Of a stretch of DNA of 13,490 bases, positions 1 to 7,886 are shown one piece after another. The notes under the pieces were generated by a model. That model did no database searches, was not told where the DNA came from, and was given only the letters and a program-made list of their open reading frames with translations. Made by a program: the position numbers and the translations under genes. The first letter of the stretch is position 1. Every line of letters starts with the position of its first letter. Source of the stretch: Candidatus Muproteobacteria bacterium RIFCSPHIGHO2_01_FULL_65_16 (GTDB lineage Bacteria > Pseudomonadota > Gammaproteobacteria > Acidiferrobacterales > Sulfurifustaceae); assembly GCA_001785175.1 (NCBI GenBank), contig MFSY01000012.1, positions 3,088 through 16,577 of the forward strand, read 5' to 3'.

Positions 1-7
1 GAATGAC

Positions 8-150
8 TTTCACCGCAGAGAACGCAGAGAAAAACAGTTTTGCTTCAATAACTCCGCGCCTCTGCGTCTCCGCGGTGAGATCGGCGTTGCTTTTTTAAGC
101 CGATCGCTGATAGCTGATGGCTTATTGCTTACGCGTTCTCTGCGGTGAAA
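8..150. repeat. Nested inverted repeat, 9-bp-period CGCAGAGA type
   Basis: An 18-nt sequence at 8-25 (TTTCACCGCAGAGAACGC) recurs as a perfect reverse complement at 133-150. Inside it, the left arm at about 9-30 also pairs imperfectly with 58-79 (TCTGCGTCTCCGCGGTGA). The arms are tandem copies of a 9-bp word, CCGCAGAGA then ACGCAGAGA. The inner part carries a copy of the heptad repeat (98-117). There is no ORF of its own. The element ends about 60 bp before the ACP-ligase gene, so any promoter for that gene lies in or just after it. It resembles the CGCAAAGAC elements near 7.9 and 12.8 kb. Confidence 0.8.
98..126 (+). repeat. Heptad (GCTGATA) repeat, short copy
   Basis: AGCCGATCGCTGATAGCTGA at 98-117 is identical to 4534-4553. 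It is followed by TGGCTTATT, which also ends the longer heptad array near 4.59 kb. This is a short, truncated member of the same family, placed within the larger inverted repeat at 8-150. Confidence 0.8.
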
Positions 151-213
151 ATCGTGCTTTCTGGCGCCGGCGTTTTTGTTTAAGCTGTTGCCAACCCACG
201 GAGGGCGAGCGCC

Positions 214-3069
214 ATGACGCCAGGTATCAGCCGCGCGGAGGACAAAGCGGCCGGCGAAGACACCGCCGGCGCGCTGCTCGCGGCCGTGCGCGAGCTGGCG
301 GCGGAGCTGCACCCGCGCCGCCCGCCGCCGCGCCGCCTGACGCTCGACAGCTCGCTCGAACGCGAGCTCGGCCTGGACAGCCTGGCGCGCGTGGAGCTGC
401 TGGCGCGCATCGAAAAACGCTTCCACGTGACGCTGCCGGAAACGGCGTTCGCCGCCGCGGAGACGGCGCGCGATCTGCTGCGCGCCGTCCTGAGCGCGGG
501 GGCGCAGAAGAGCGAGCTTGAGCTGGCCGAGATCGCGCGCCGCGCGCCGGGCGCGGCCGAGGCCGCGCCGCATGGCGCGCACACGCTGGTGGAGGTTCTC
601 GACTGGCACGTGCGCGCCCATCCCGAGCGGGCGCATATTCAGCTCCGCGGCGAAGCAGACAAGACCGAAACCATAACCTACCGCGACCTCAGCCGGGGCG
701 CGGCGGCGGTCGCCGCCGGGCTGCAGCGGCGCGGCCTGCTCCCCGGCCAGACGGTCGCGCTCATGCTGCCCACCGGGCGCGAATATTTTCTGAGCTTCTA
801 CGGCATCGTGCTCGCCGGCGGCGTCCCGGTGCCGATCTATCCCCCGGCGCGGCCGACGCAGCTCGAAGACCACCTGCGCCGTCATCGCGGCATCATCGCC
901 AACTGCCTGGCCGCCATCCTGATCACGGTCCCCGAGGCCAGGCGCATCGCGCAACTGCTCAAATCCCAGGTCGAGACGCTCGCGCACGTGGTCACGGTGG
1001 AAGAGCTCGCGGCCGGCGCCGCCGATTTCACCGCGGTGCCGATCGGCGCGCAGGACATCGCCTTCCTGCAATACACCTCCGGCAGCACCGGCAACCCCAA
1101 GGGGGTCGTGCTCACGCACGCCAACCTGCTGGCCAACATCCGCGCCATGGGCGCGGCCGTGCGCGCCGATTCCACGGACGTGTTCGTGAGCTGGCTGCCG
1201 CTGTACCACGACATGGGGCTGATCGGCGCCTGGCTCGGGACCCTGTATTACGCGGCGCAGCTGGTGCTCATGTCGCCGCTGGCGTTTCTGACGCGCCCGC
1301 AGCGCTGGCTGTGGGAGATTCATCGCCACCGCGCGACGCTCTCGGCCGGGCCGAACTTCGCCTACGAGCTGTGCCTCAAGCGCATCGAGGACGGCGACAT
1401 CGAGGGGCTGGACCTGAGCTCCTGGCGCATCGCCTTCAACGGCGCCGAGCCCGTGAGTCCGGCGACGCTCGAACGCTTCTGCCGGCGCTTCCGCGATTAC
1501 GGCTTCCGCTGCGAGGCGCTCACGCCGGTGTACGGGCTCGCGGAGTGCGCCGTCGGACTGGCGTTCCCGCCGCTCGCCCGCGGCCCGCTCGTTGACACCA
1601 TCGAACGCGACACCTTCACGCGCACCGGCGCGGCCGTCCCCGCGCGCGGCGCGCACGCGCTGCGCTTCGTCTCCTGCGGGCTGCCGCTCCCGGACCACGA
1701 GCTCCGCGTCGTGGACGCCGCCGGGCGCGAGCTGCCCGAGCGCCGGGAGGGGCGGCTGGAATTCCGCGGCCCCTCGGCCACGAGCGGCTATTTCCGCAAT
1801 CCGCAGGAGACGCAGAAGCTGTTCGACGGCGACTGGCTCGACTCCGGCGACCTGGCCTACACCGCCGGCGGCGAGGTCTACATCACCGGGCGCATCAAGG
1901 ACGTGATCATCCACGCCGGACGCAACATCTACCCGCACGAGATCGAGGAGGCGGTCGGCAACATCCCCGGCATACGCAAGGGCTGCGTCGCGGTGTTCGG
2001 CGTCGCCGACCCCCAATCCGGGACCGAGCGCCTGACGGTGCTGGCGGAGACGCGCGAGCAGGACGGCGCCGCGCGCGCGGCGCTGGGCGCGCGTGTCAAC
2101 GCGGTCGTCGCGGATCTCGCCGGCGCGCCGCCCGACGACGTCGTGCTCGCGCCGCCGCACGCGATTCCCAAGACCTCGAGCGGCAAGATCCGGCGCGCGG
2201 CGAGCCGCGAGCTGCTGGAGCGCGGCGCCATCCGGGAGACGCCGCGGGCGGTGTGGTGGCAGGTGGCGCGCCTGGCGCTGTCCGCGGCCATGCCGGAGCT
2301 GCGGCGCTTGTGGCGCAGCGCCGTCGCCCTGCTGTATGCGGTGTACGCCTTGGCGCTGTTCTGGGTCATTGGCGTTCCCGTCTGGGTTCTGGTCCTGCTG
2401 TTGCCGCGCCTGTCCTGGCGCTGGGCACTGATGCGCGCGGCGATGCGCGCCCTGCTCCGGGCCGCCGGCGTCCACCTGCGCGTGCACGGGCTGAAACACC
2501 TGCCGCCGCGCGACCGCCCCGGCGTGCTGGTGGCGAACCATGGGAGTTATCTCGACGGCCTGATTCTGGTGGCGGCGCTGCCGCGGGAGGGAAGCTTCGT
2601 CGCCAAGGCGGAATTTCTGCGCAATCCGATCATCGGCCCGTTCCTGCGCCGCGCCCACGCCGAGTTCGTCGAGCGCTTCGATCGGCAGAAAGGCGTGGCG
2701 GACGCGCGCGGCCTGGCGCGGGCGCTGCGCGCCGGACGGTCGCTGCTGGTCTTTCCCGAGGGCACGTTCACGCGCATACCGGGCCTGCGGCCGTTCCGCA
2801 TGGGCGCCTTCATCGCCGCCGCCGAGACCGGCGCGCCGCTCGTGCCCGTCGCCATCCGCGGCGCGCGCTCGGTGCTGCGCGCGGGCTCGTGGCTGCCGCA
2901 CCGCGGCGTCATCAGCGTCAGCGTCGGCGCGCCCATCGAGCCAGCGGCGCTGCGCGAGGCGGAAGCAAACGTCTGGAACACGGGGCTTAAGCTGCGCGAC
3001 GCGGCGCGCGCGTACATCCTGCGCTACTGCGGCGAGCCCGACCTCGGGCCGGAAAATCCGCCGCCATAA
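214..3069 (+). CDS. ACP / fatty-acyl-AMP ligase / PlsC acyltransferase fusion
   Basis: A 951-residue fusion. Residues about 20-95 look like an acyl carrier protein, with GLDSL at 53-57 placing the phosphopantetheine serine at S56. Residues about 120-675 are an adenylation domain: P-loop YTSGSTGNPKG (287-297), YHDMGLIG (331-338, typical of fatty-acyl-AMP ligases), YGLAE (440-444), SGDL (544-547) and the C-terminal lysine K658 in PKTSSGKIR. A hydrophobic stretch at about 702-731 probably anchors the protein in the inner membrane. Residues about 755-905 are a PlsC-type acyltransferase with NHGSYLD (H776, D781 of the HX4D motif) and FPEGTFTR (847-854). Inference: a fatty acid is adenylated, loaded on the built-in ACP and transferred to a lysophospholipid or related acceptor, much as Aas does but with the opposite domain order. 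The start is supported by CGGAGGG about 8 nt upstream of ATG 214. An acceptor other than a lysophospholipid is possible. Confidence 0.9.
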   Translation: MTPGISRAEDKAAGEDTAGALLAAVRELAAELHPRRPPPRRLTLDSSLERELGLDSLARVELLARIEKRFHVTLPETAFAAAETARDLLRAVLSAGAQKSELELAEIARRAPGAAEAAPHGAHTLVEVLDWHVRAHPERAHIQLRGEADKTETITYRDLSRGAAAVAAGLQRRGLLPGQTVALMLPTGREYFLSFYGIVLAGGVPVPIYPPARPTQLEDHLRRHRGIIANCLAAILITVPEARRIAQLLKSQVETLAHVVTVEELAAGAADFTAVPIGAQDIAFLQYTSGSTGNPKGVVLTHANLLANIRAMGAAVRADSTDVFVSWLPLYHDMGLIGAWLGTLYYAAQLVLMSPLAFLTRPQRWLWEIHRHRATLSAGPNFAYELCLKRIEDGDIEGLDLSSWRIAFNGAEPVSPATLERFCRRFRDYGFRCEALTPVYGLAECAVGLAFPPLARGPLVDTIERDTFTRTGAAVPARGAHALRFVSCGLPLPDHELRVVDAAGRELPERREGRLEFRGPSATSGYFRNPQETQKLFDGDWLDSGDLAYTAGGEVYITGRIKDVIIHAGRNIYPHEIEEAVGNIPGIRKGCVAVFGVADPQSGTERLTVLAETREQDGAARAALGARVNAVVADLAGAPPDDVVLAPPHAIPKTSSGKIRRAASRELLERGAIRETPRAVWWQVARLALSAAMPELRRLWRSAVALLYAVYALALFWVIGVPVWVLVLLLPRLSWRWALMRAAMRALLRAAGVHLRVHGLKHLPPRDRPGVLVANHGSYLDGLILVAALPREGSFVAKAEFLRNPIIGPFLRRAHAEFVERFDRQKGVADARGLARALRAGRSLLVFPEGTFTRIPGLRPFRMGAFIAAAETGAPLVPVAIRGARSVLRAGSWLPHRGVISVSVGAPIEPAALREAEANVWNTGLKLRDAARAYILRYCGEPDLGPENPPP

Positions 3070-3124
3070 AACTCCGGCGGCGCGGCGAGCGTGCCTACCG
3101 ACGCCCCGGGTCTTCCACCGCGCC

Positions 3125-3160
3125 GCAGGTTGCTGAAAAACTCGTTTTTCAGCAACCTGC
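3125..3160. terminator. Perfect hairpin, probable bidirectional terminator and repeat
   Basis: Two perfect 16-nt arms (3125-3140 and 3145-3160) flank a CTCG loop. The arm is GCAGGTTGCTGAAAAA, so A and T runs sit at the tip of the stem. It lies between the converging ligase-fusion and rimO genes and could stop transcription from both. It is also a dispersed repeat: the same hairpin with loop CTTG is at 13326-13361. The rimO stop codon (TGA, 3149-3151 on the minus strand) is inside the stem. Termination is inferred from structure and position. Confidence 0.75.
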
Positions 3161-4480
3161 TAGGAGATCGTGGGTATCGGCGCCGGTGATCGTGACCCGG
3201 CGCAGATCCCCGGGCGCAAGCCCGGCGGCGTCGGCGATCCTGACGACGCCGTCAATCTCGGGGGCGTCGGCCATCGAGCGCGCGACGGCCGCGCCTTCCG
3301 GCGTTATCTCGTCCACCAATACCGGAATCGTCCGGCCGATTTTCCGCCGCAACTTCTCTGCGGAGATTTCCGCCTGCACTTCCATGAAGCGCGCCAGCCG
3401 TTCCTGCTTCACCGCCTCGGGCACCGGATCGGGCAGGACGTTCGCGGCCGCGCCGTCCACGGGCGAGTAGGTGAAGCCGCCGACGCGGTCGAGCCGGGCG
3501 GCCTCGAGGAACTCAAGCAGCGTCTCGAAGTCTCCCTCGGTCTCGCCCGGAAAACCGACGACGAAGGTGCTGCGGATGGTGATGTCGGGACAGATCGAGC
3601 GCCACGTGTTTATCCGCGCCAGATTATCCTCGGCCGCCGCGGGCCGTTTCATCAGTTTCAGGATCCGCGGGCTCGCATGCTGCAACGGCACGTCGAGATA
3701 CGGCAGGATTTTTCCCTGTGCCATGAGCGGGATCACTTCATCCACATGCGGATAGGGGTAAACGTAAAGCAGCCGCACCCACACACCCAGGTCCCCCAGG
3801 GCGCGCGCCAGCTCGGTCAGGCGCGTCTTCACCGGCCGTCCGCGCCAGAAGCCGGTGCGGTACTTCACGTCCGCGCCGTAGGCGCTCGTGTCCTGCGACA
3901 CCACGATCAACTCCTTGACCCCGGCCCGCACCAGCTCCTCCGCCTCTTGCAGCACCGCGCCGATCGGGCGGCTAACCAGCGGCCCGCGCAGCGCAGGAAT
4001 GACGCAGAACGCGCAGCGGTGGTTGCAGCCCTCGGAGATCTTGAGATAGGCGTAGTGTCGCGGCGTGAGCTTCACGCCCTGCGGCGGGACGAGGTCGGCG
4101 TACGGATCGTGCGGGCGCGGCAGATGCGCGTGCACCGCCAGCATGACCTCGGCGAGCGCGCCGGGGCCGGTGACGGCCAGCACCCGCGGATGGGCCTTCC
4201 GGATGAGACCGTCCTTGACGCCCAGGCAGCCGGTGACGATCACGCGCCCGTTCTTGGCGAGCGCCTCGCCGATGGCGTCGAGCGATTCCGCGACCGCCGC
4301 GTCAATGAAACCGCAGGTGTTGACCACGACCAGATCGGCGCCCTCATAGGTCGGGGCGATGTCGTAGCCCTCGGCGCGCAGGCGCGTGAGGATGTGCTCG
4401 GAATCAACCAGCGCCTTGGGGCAGCCGAGGCTCACGAAGCCGACGCGCGGCGCGTGTTTTTTGGCGGTGACGGATTTCAT
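3149..4480 (-). CDS. rimO: RimO, ribosomal protein S12 methylthiotransferase
   Basis: 443 residues, the usual RimO length. RimO is a cytoplasmic radical-SAM enzyme that beta-methylthiolates the conserved aspartate (Asp88/89) of ribosomal protein S12. The N-terminal UPF0004 domain has the three cysteines of the auxiliary Fe-S cluster: C20 in [14 protein letters not shown]56 in NTCGFID and C85 in VTGCLG. The radical-SAM core has CNHRCAFC (C152, C156, C159). A TRAM domain occupies about 377-440. [12 protein letters not shown] and the S-adenosylmethionine-loop context separate it from MiaB. The last residues, after HDLL (AGC and stop), are encoded by the hairpin repeat at 3125-3160, so the native end may have been trimmed or replaced. 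No clear Shine-Dalgarno precedes ATG 4480; heptad repeats begin right behind it. Same strand as the DsrE-like gene and cca. Confidence 0.97.
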   Translation of the reverse strand: MKSVTAKKHAPRVGFVSLGCPKALVDSEHILTRLRAEGYDIAPTYEGADLVVVNTCGFIDAAVAESLDAIGEALAKNGRVIVTGCLGVKDGLIRKAHPRVLAVTGPGALAEVMLAVHAHLPRPHDPYADLVPPQGVKLTPRHYAYLKISEGCNHRCAFCVIPALRGPLVSRPIGAVLQEAEELVRAGVKELIVVSQDTSAYGADVKYRTGFWRGRPVKTRLTELARALGDLGVWVRLLYVYPYPHVDEVIPLMAQGKILPYLDVPLQHASPRILKLMKRPAAAEDNLARINTWRSICPDITIRSTFVVGFPGETEGDFETLLEFLEAARLDRVGGFTYSPVDGAAANVLPDPVPEAVKQERLARFMEVQAEISAEKLRRKIGRTIPVLVDEITPEGAAVARSMADAPEIDGVVRIADAAGLAPGDLRRVTITGADTHDLLAGC

Positions 4481-4487
4481 AAAGAGA

Positions 4488-4594
4488 AGCTGTCAGCGGT
4501 CAGCTTGTCAGCCTTCAGCAAAAAACGGATTCCAGCCGATCGCTGATAGCTGAGTGCTGATAGCTGACAGCTCGTTTAGCTGATAGCTGGCTTA
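4488..4594. repeat. Inverted arrays of a 7-bp (GCTGATA) word
   Basis: The 111-bp gap between rimO and the DsrE-like gene is nearly all repeat. From about 4541 the plus strand reads GCTGATA, GCTGAGT, GCTGATA, GCTGACA, a short break, then GCTGATA and GCTGG. From 4488 the complementary heptads appear (AGCTGTC, AGCGGTC, then two 7-8 nt variants). The arms 4488-4504 and 4556-4572 pair with two mismatches. The 20 nt at 4534-4553 recur exactly at 98-117. The right edge, GGCTTATT, includes the complement of the TAA stop of the DsrE-like gene. Both rimO's leader and the upstream gene's 3' end are therefore repeat DNA. Confidence 0.85.
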
Positions 4595-5134
4595 TTCAAC
4601 CTTTATGTAGGCGAACCCCTGCTGCTGCAACTCGACCAGGCGCACCACGCCCGAGGGCACCACGGTGACGCCGGGCACGAGCTTATCGTCGGCGAGCCGC
4701 GCCGCCTGCTTCGTGATGCCGCACAGTTCGAGCTTCACGCCCTGCACGTCGCGCAGGCTGAAAAGCCGCGCCTGCAGGTCGCCGCGGCGCTTGCGGTACT
4801 CGGGATCCTCGGCGAACGGCGTACCCAGCAGCCGGTCTTCGGTGACGAAGCGGATGCCGTGCGAAACGAACACGATGCGCACGTCGTAGTCCCGGAGGTC
4901 GTTCTGGTAGGTCGTGACCATGTTGTTGATGTTGGTGAGCATGGCGCTGAAGCGGCGCGGATCGGCGAAGTCGGCGTGGTACACCACCTGCGCCGGGCCG
5001 CCTGCGGCCTCCTTCTGGGCGGCGGATTTGGCGCCGGCCGGCGCGCGCCAATAAGCCGCGGCGCTGAGCAAAAGCGCGAGCGCCGCCATTCCGAGCACGG
5101 CGGCGCTGACAGGATCAATCTTAAGTTTCTTCAT
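4592..5134 (-). CDS. Membrane-anchored DsrE-like protein (COG1416-type)
   Basis: 180 residues. A basic start (MKKLK) and one hydrophobic helix at about 10-28 look like an uncleaved anchor or signal peptide, so the rest should be periplasmic. Residues about 48-180 resemble the DsrE/DsrF-like fold of COG1416: VVYHADF at 50-56, a helix with NINNM (68-72), VRIVFVSHGIRF (85-96), LCGIT with C138, and the closing PSGVVRLVELQQQGFAYIKVE region from 160. Family members are linked to sulfur-relay or sulfur-oxidation chemistry, but this subgroup is uncharacterised. C138 is the only cysteine and would be the candidate sulfur carrier. GGAG lies 8 nt before the ATG. It sits between cca and rimO on the same strand, with about 400 bp of repeat DNA upstream. 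A non-catalytic role cannot be excluded. Confidence 0.8.
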   Translation of the reverse strand: MKKLKIDPVSAAVLGMAALALLLSAAAYWRAPAGAKSAAQKEAAGGPAQVVYHADFADPRRFSAMLTNINNMVTTYQNDLRDYDVRIVFVSHGIRFVTEDRLLGTPFAEDPEYRKRRGDLQARLFSLRDVQGVKLELCGITKQAARLADDKLVPGVTVVPSGVVRLVELQQQGFAYIKVE

Positions 5135-5534
5135 AATCCAAACTCCATTGAGCCGCTCACGCGGAGAAACTACTTTATCCGCAGATTAACGCAGATTAAA
5201 AAATGCTGGAACCACAGATTCACACAGATAAACACAGATTGAAACCTTGTTGGAACCGCAGATTAACGCGGATAAACGCAGATCAGGAAAACTTCTCATG
5301 CTTCTGGATTTCCTATCTGTGTCCATCTGTGTTCATCCGTGGTTTCGTTAAGCATTTTATTATTGGAACCACAGATGCACACGGATAAACGCAGATCGAG
5401 AACACCCCTCTTTTGTCTTTCGATTTATTATCTGCGTTCATCTGTGTTTATCTGTGGTTTCGCCGTTGCTTTTTTCTGCGTTCCCGGCGGGGAAAATAAT
5501 GCCTTCAGCAATTTTTCGAGGCTTCCCGATGCTC
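5135..5534. other. 400-bp gene-free gap filled by 10-bp-period repeats
   Basis: This gap between the DsrE-like gene start and the cca stop contains no plausible gene. Short open frames in it are translations of the repeats. From about 5177 to 5461 it holds the repeat cluster described separately. The remainder (5462-5534) is an AT-richer tail after cca with no clear terminator hairpin. Only 5135-5176 is left as ordinary leader for the DsrE-like gene. Confidence 0.8.
5177..5461. repeat. Cluster of six 10-bp-period (CGCAGATAAA) repeat units
   Basis: Units of about 32 nt, each three tandem 10-bp words of the form ACGCAGATAA led by GGAACC. Forward units: a partial one at 5179-5198, then 5208-5239, 5252-5283 and 5365-5396. 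Reverse-complement units: 5315-5346 and 5430-5461. Units 5252-5283 and 5315-5346 form one inverted pair (about 23 of 32 positions match). Units 5365-5396 and 5430-5461 form another (27 of 32). Most differences within the pairs are A/G transitions. Each pair encloses an unrelated 31-33 bp centre. There is no coding content. It looks like two short palindromic elements plus a solo arm lying side by side. Confidence 0.9.
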
Positions 5535-6755
5535 TCATTCTAATGATACCACTTGTTTGATCGCCCTGATCCGTTGGTCGCGGATCTTCGCGCCGATGTC
5601 CGCGCCCTGCGCGCCGGCGGCGATCGCGGCCGTATCCACCGCGCGCGCGGCGGCGAAGGCGCGCCGCAGGAGGTCCGCCTGCGGATAGGGCTCGTGCTCG
5701 CGGCCGGCGCGCCCGCGCGCGTCGGCCTCGCACGCGCGCAGGAACAGCTCCAGGCGCTCGGGCTTGCGGAAGGCGTCCAGGGACCCGAACAGTTCGAGCA
5801 GCGTTCCGGGGCGAAGTTCCAGCGCCCGGTGGGCGTGTGCGTGGTAACGCGCCGCGAGCACGGCCAGGTCGCGGTATTCGTTGGGCACGCGGAACCGCCG
5901 GCAGAAATCCCGCACCAGCTCCCCTCCGCGTTCCTCGTGGCCGATGTGCTGCGGCCATTCTTCTTTTGGGGTCGTCCCCTTCCCCAGATCGTGCATGAGC
6001 GCCGCGAAGCGCACGCGCGCGTCGGGCGAGAGCCGCGCCGCCGTGTCCAGCACCAGCATGGTGTGCGCGCCGGTGTCGTTCTCCGGGTGGTGCTGTTCGG
6101 GCTGGGGCACGCCGAAGAGCGCGTTGATCTCGGGGAAGAGGCGCGCGAGCGCGCCGCAGTCGCGCAGCACCTCGAAGAAGCGCGCCGGGCGCTCCTCGGT
6201 CAGCGCGCGCTCGAGCTCGGCCCACACCCGCTCGGGCACGAGGCTGTCCACCTCGCCCGACTCGACCATGGCGTGCATGAGCCGGTTCGTCTCGGGCGCG
6301 ATGCGGAACCCGCGCCCGGCGTAGCGCGCCGCCAGCCGCGCGACGCGCAGGATGCGCACCGGGTCCTCGGCGAACGCGGGCGAGACATGGCGCAGGATCC
6401 CGGCCTCGAGGTCGCGCGCGCCGCCGAAGGGATCAATGAGCACGCCGTCCTCGTCCTCGGCCATGGCGTTGATGGTGAGGTCGCGCCGCCTGAGGTCGTC
6501 CTCGAGCGTCACGTCCGGGGCGGCGTGCACGGTGAAGCCCTTGTAGCCGCGCCCGCTCTTGCGCTCGGTGCGCGCGAGCGCGTACTCCTCCTTGGTCACG
6601 GGATGGAGAAACACGGGGAAATCCGCGCCCACGGGCTTGAAGCCCTTGGCCGTCATCTCCTCCGGCGTCGCGCCCACGACCACATAGTCGCGGTCCCGGA
6701 CCGGGAGGCCGAGGAGCTTGTCACGCACCGCGCCGCCGACGAGATAGGTTTTCAT
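5535..6755 (-). CDS. cca: Multifunctional CCA tRNA nucleotidyltransferase
   Basis: 406 residues, close to the roughly 410 of E. coli Cca. It adds or repairs the 3' CCA of tRNAs in the cytoplasm. The nucleotidyltransferase head is clear: LVGGAVRD at 5-12, metal-binding D21 and D23 in [20 protein letters not shown] at 89-99, DPFGG at 108-112 and [16 protein letters not shown] at 130-145. The C-terminal HD phosphohydrolase domain is present (H231; H255-D256 in LMHDLGKG), the form that also carries 2',3'-cyclic phosphodiesterase and phosphatase activities in beta- and gammaproteobacteria. AGGA 7 nt before the ATG supports the start. It is transcribed away from the lipoprotein gene, with only 48 bp between the two starts. 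Confidence 0.97.
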   Translation of the reverse strand: MKTYLVGGAVRDKLLGLPVRDRDYVVVGATPEEMTAKGFKPVGADFPVFLHPVTKEEYALARTERKSGRGYKGFTVHAAPDVTLEDDLRRRDLTINAMAEDEDGVLIDPFGGARDLEAGILRHVSPAFAEDPVRILRVARLAARYAGRGFRIAPETNRLMHAMVESGEVDSLVPERVWAELERALTEERPARFFEVLRDCGALARLFPEINALFGVPQPEQHHPENDTGAHTMLVLDTAARLSPDARVRFAALMHDLGKGTTPKEEWPQHIGHEERGGELVRDFCRRFRVPNEYRDLAVLAARYHAHAHRALELRPGTLLELFGSLDAFRKPERLELFLRACEADARGRAGREHEPYPQADLLRRAFAAARAVDTAAIAAGAQGADIGAKIRDQRIRAIKQVVSLE

Positions 6756-6803
6756 ATCTCCATCCTATTGGTACTTCGCCTCCGCGCCAAGTAGCATTGG
6801 CCC
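6756..6803. promoter_or_regulatory. Divergent start region of cca and the lipoprotein gene
   Basis: The 48 bp must hold at least the cca promoter or leader, and probably signals for both genes. An imperfect inverted repeat, TGGTACTT (6769-6776) and AAGTAGCA (6789-6796), with 7 of 8 positions matching, could be an operator. I see no convincing -35/-10 pair, so this rests on position more than sequence. Confidence 0.3.
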
Positions 6804-7886
6804 ATGGCCGCCGGTTCGATGCGCCTCGCAATCCCGCCGCTGATCCTGCTCCTGGGCGGCTGCGCCAACCTCGGCTATTACCTTCAGGTCGCCGGCGGCC
6901 ACGCGGACATCCAGGCGCGCACCCGCCCGATCGAGGAGGCGCTGAAAGACCCCGCGCTCGCGCCGGAGACGCGCGCGCGGCTCGGGCTCGTGCGGCGTGC
7001 GCGCGAATACGCCAGCCGCGAGCTGTTCCTGCCGGACAACGAGAGCTATCGCCGCTACGCCGATCTCGAACGCCCGTTCGTCGTCTGGAACGTGTTCGCG
7101 GCGCCGGAGCTCGCGCTCGCGCCCAGGGAGTGGTGCTTCGTCTTCGCCGGCTGCGTGTCCTACCGCGGCTATTTCTCCCGTGCCCGCGCGGACGAGCTCG
7201 CGGCCGAGCTGCGCGCCGAGCGGTACGACGTCTACGTCGCCGGCGTGGCCGCCTACTCCACCCTCGGCTGGTTCCACGACCCCATGCTCAACACCATCCT
7301 GCGTCGCCCCGAGGCCGAGGTCATCGGCGTGATGTTCCACGAGCTGGCGCACCAGAAGCTGTACGTGCGCGACGACACCGCCTTCAACGAGTCCTTCGCC
7401 ACCGCCGTTGAGTTCGAGGGCGTGAAGCGCTGGTATGCGCGCGCGGGCGGGGCGCCGGAGGCGTTTAGCGCCTACGAGCAGAATCGGAAACGGCGCGCGG
7501 AGTTCACGGCGCTCGTGCTCAAGCACCGCGCGCGGCTGGAAAGGCTGTACGCATCGGACTTGACGGACGCCGGGAAACGTGCGGCCAAGGCGGAGGCCTT
7601 CCGCGCCCTGCGCCGCGACTACGAAAAGCTCAAGCAAGGCTGGAACGGCTACGTCGGATATGACGCGTGGTTCGCGCAGGACCTCAACAACGCCCACCTG
7701 ATCTCGGTCGGGCTCTATCACGCGCACGTCGCGGCGTTCCGGACGCTGCTCACGCACAAGCAGGGCGATCTCGAAGCCTTCTACGCCGCAGCCGCGGAGC
7801 TTGCGCGGCGGCCCAAGCCCGAGCGCACCGCGGCGTTGTCGGCGCTGGTCAATGCAAGCGCGAATATAGAAGGGAATTCTGAATAA
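6804..7886 (+). CDS. Putative aminopeptidase lipoprotein (COG4324 family)
   Basis: 360 residues from ATG 6804. The second ATG at 6819 gives a more standard signal peptide (MRLAIPPLILLLGGC) and may be the true start; neither has a good ribosome site. The lipobox LGGC places the lipidated cysteine at C20, so the mature protein is probably anchored at the outer membrane. The zinc-peptidase motif is HELAH (H179, E180, H183), with E196 in NESFA as likely third ligand, matching the predicted aminopeptidase family COG4324. C111 and C117 (CFVFAGC) may form a disulfide. NLGYYLQVAGGH just after the lipobox is also family-like. The substrate is unknown. The TAA stop and the last codons (GNSE) lie inside the left end of the repeat element at 7871-8053, so the C-terminus may not be native. 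It converges on the SDR gene. Confidence 0.85.
   Translation: MAAGSMRLAIPPLILLLGGCANLGYYLQVAGGHADIQARTRPIEEALKDPALAPETRARLGLVRRAREYASRELFLPDNESYRRYADLERPFVVWNVFAAPELALAPREWCFVFAGCVSYRGYFSRARADELAAELRAERYDVYVAGVAAYSTLGWFHDPMLNTILRRPEAEVIGVMFHELAHQKLYVRDDTAFNESFATAVEFEGVKRWYARAGGAPEAFSAYEQNRKRRAEFTALVLKHRARLERLYASDLTDAGKRAAKAEAFRALRRDYEKLKQGWNGYVGYDAWFAQDLNNAHLISVGLYHAHVAAFRTLLTHKQGDLEAFYAAAAELARRPKPERTAALSALVNASANIEGNSE

Noticed and set aside
10..2901. A 963-codon open frame antisense to the acyl ligase fusion
   Set aside because: Its translation is Arg/Ala/Gln-rich with no domains, and the opposite strand has clear catalytic motifs throughout. Long antisense frames are expected at this GC content.
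5177..5461. Possible CRISPR array
   Set aside because: Units occur in both orientations, differ from one another and have unequal gaps, and there are no cas genes. The pattern is palindromic elements.
5203..5560. Small open frames in the cca / DsrE-like gap
   Set aside because: Their peptides (HTDKHR, NADQ-type strings) are direct translations of the 10-bp repeats, without ribosome sites.
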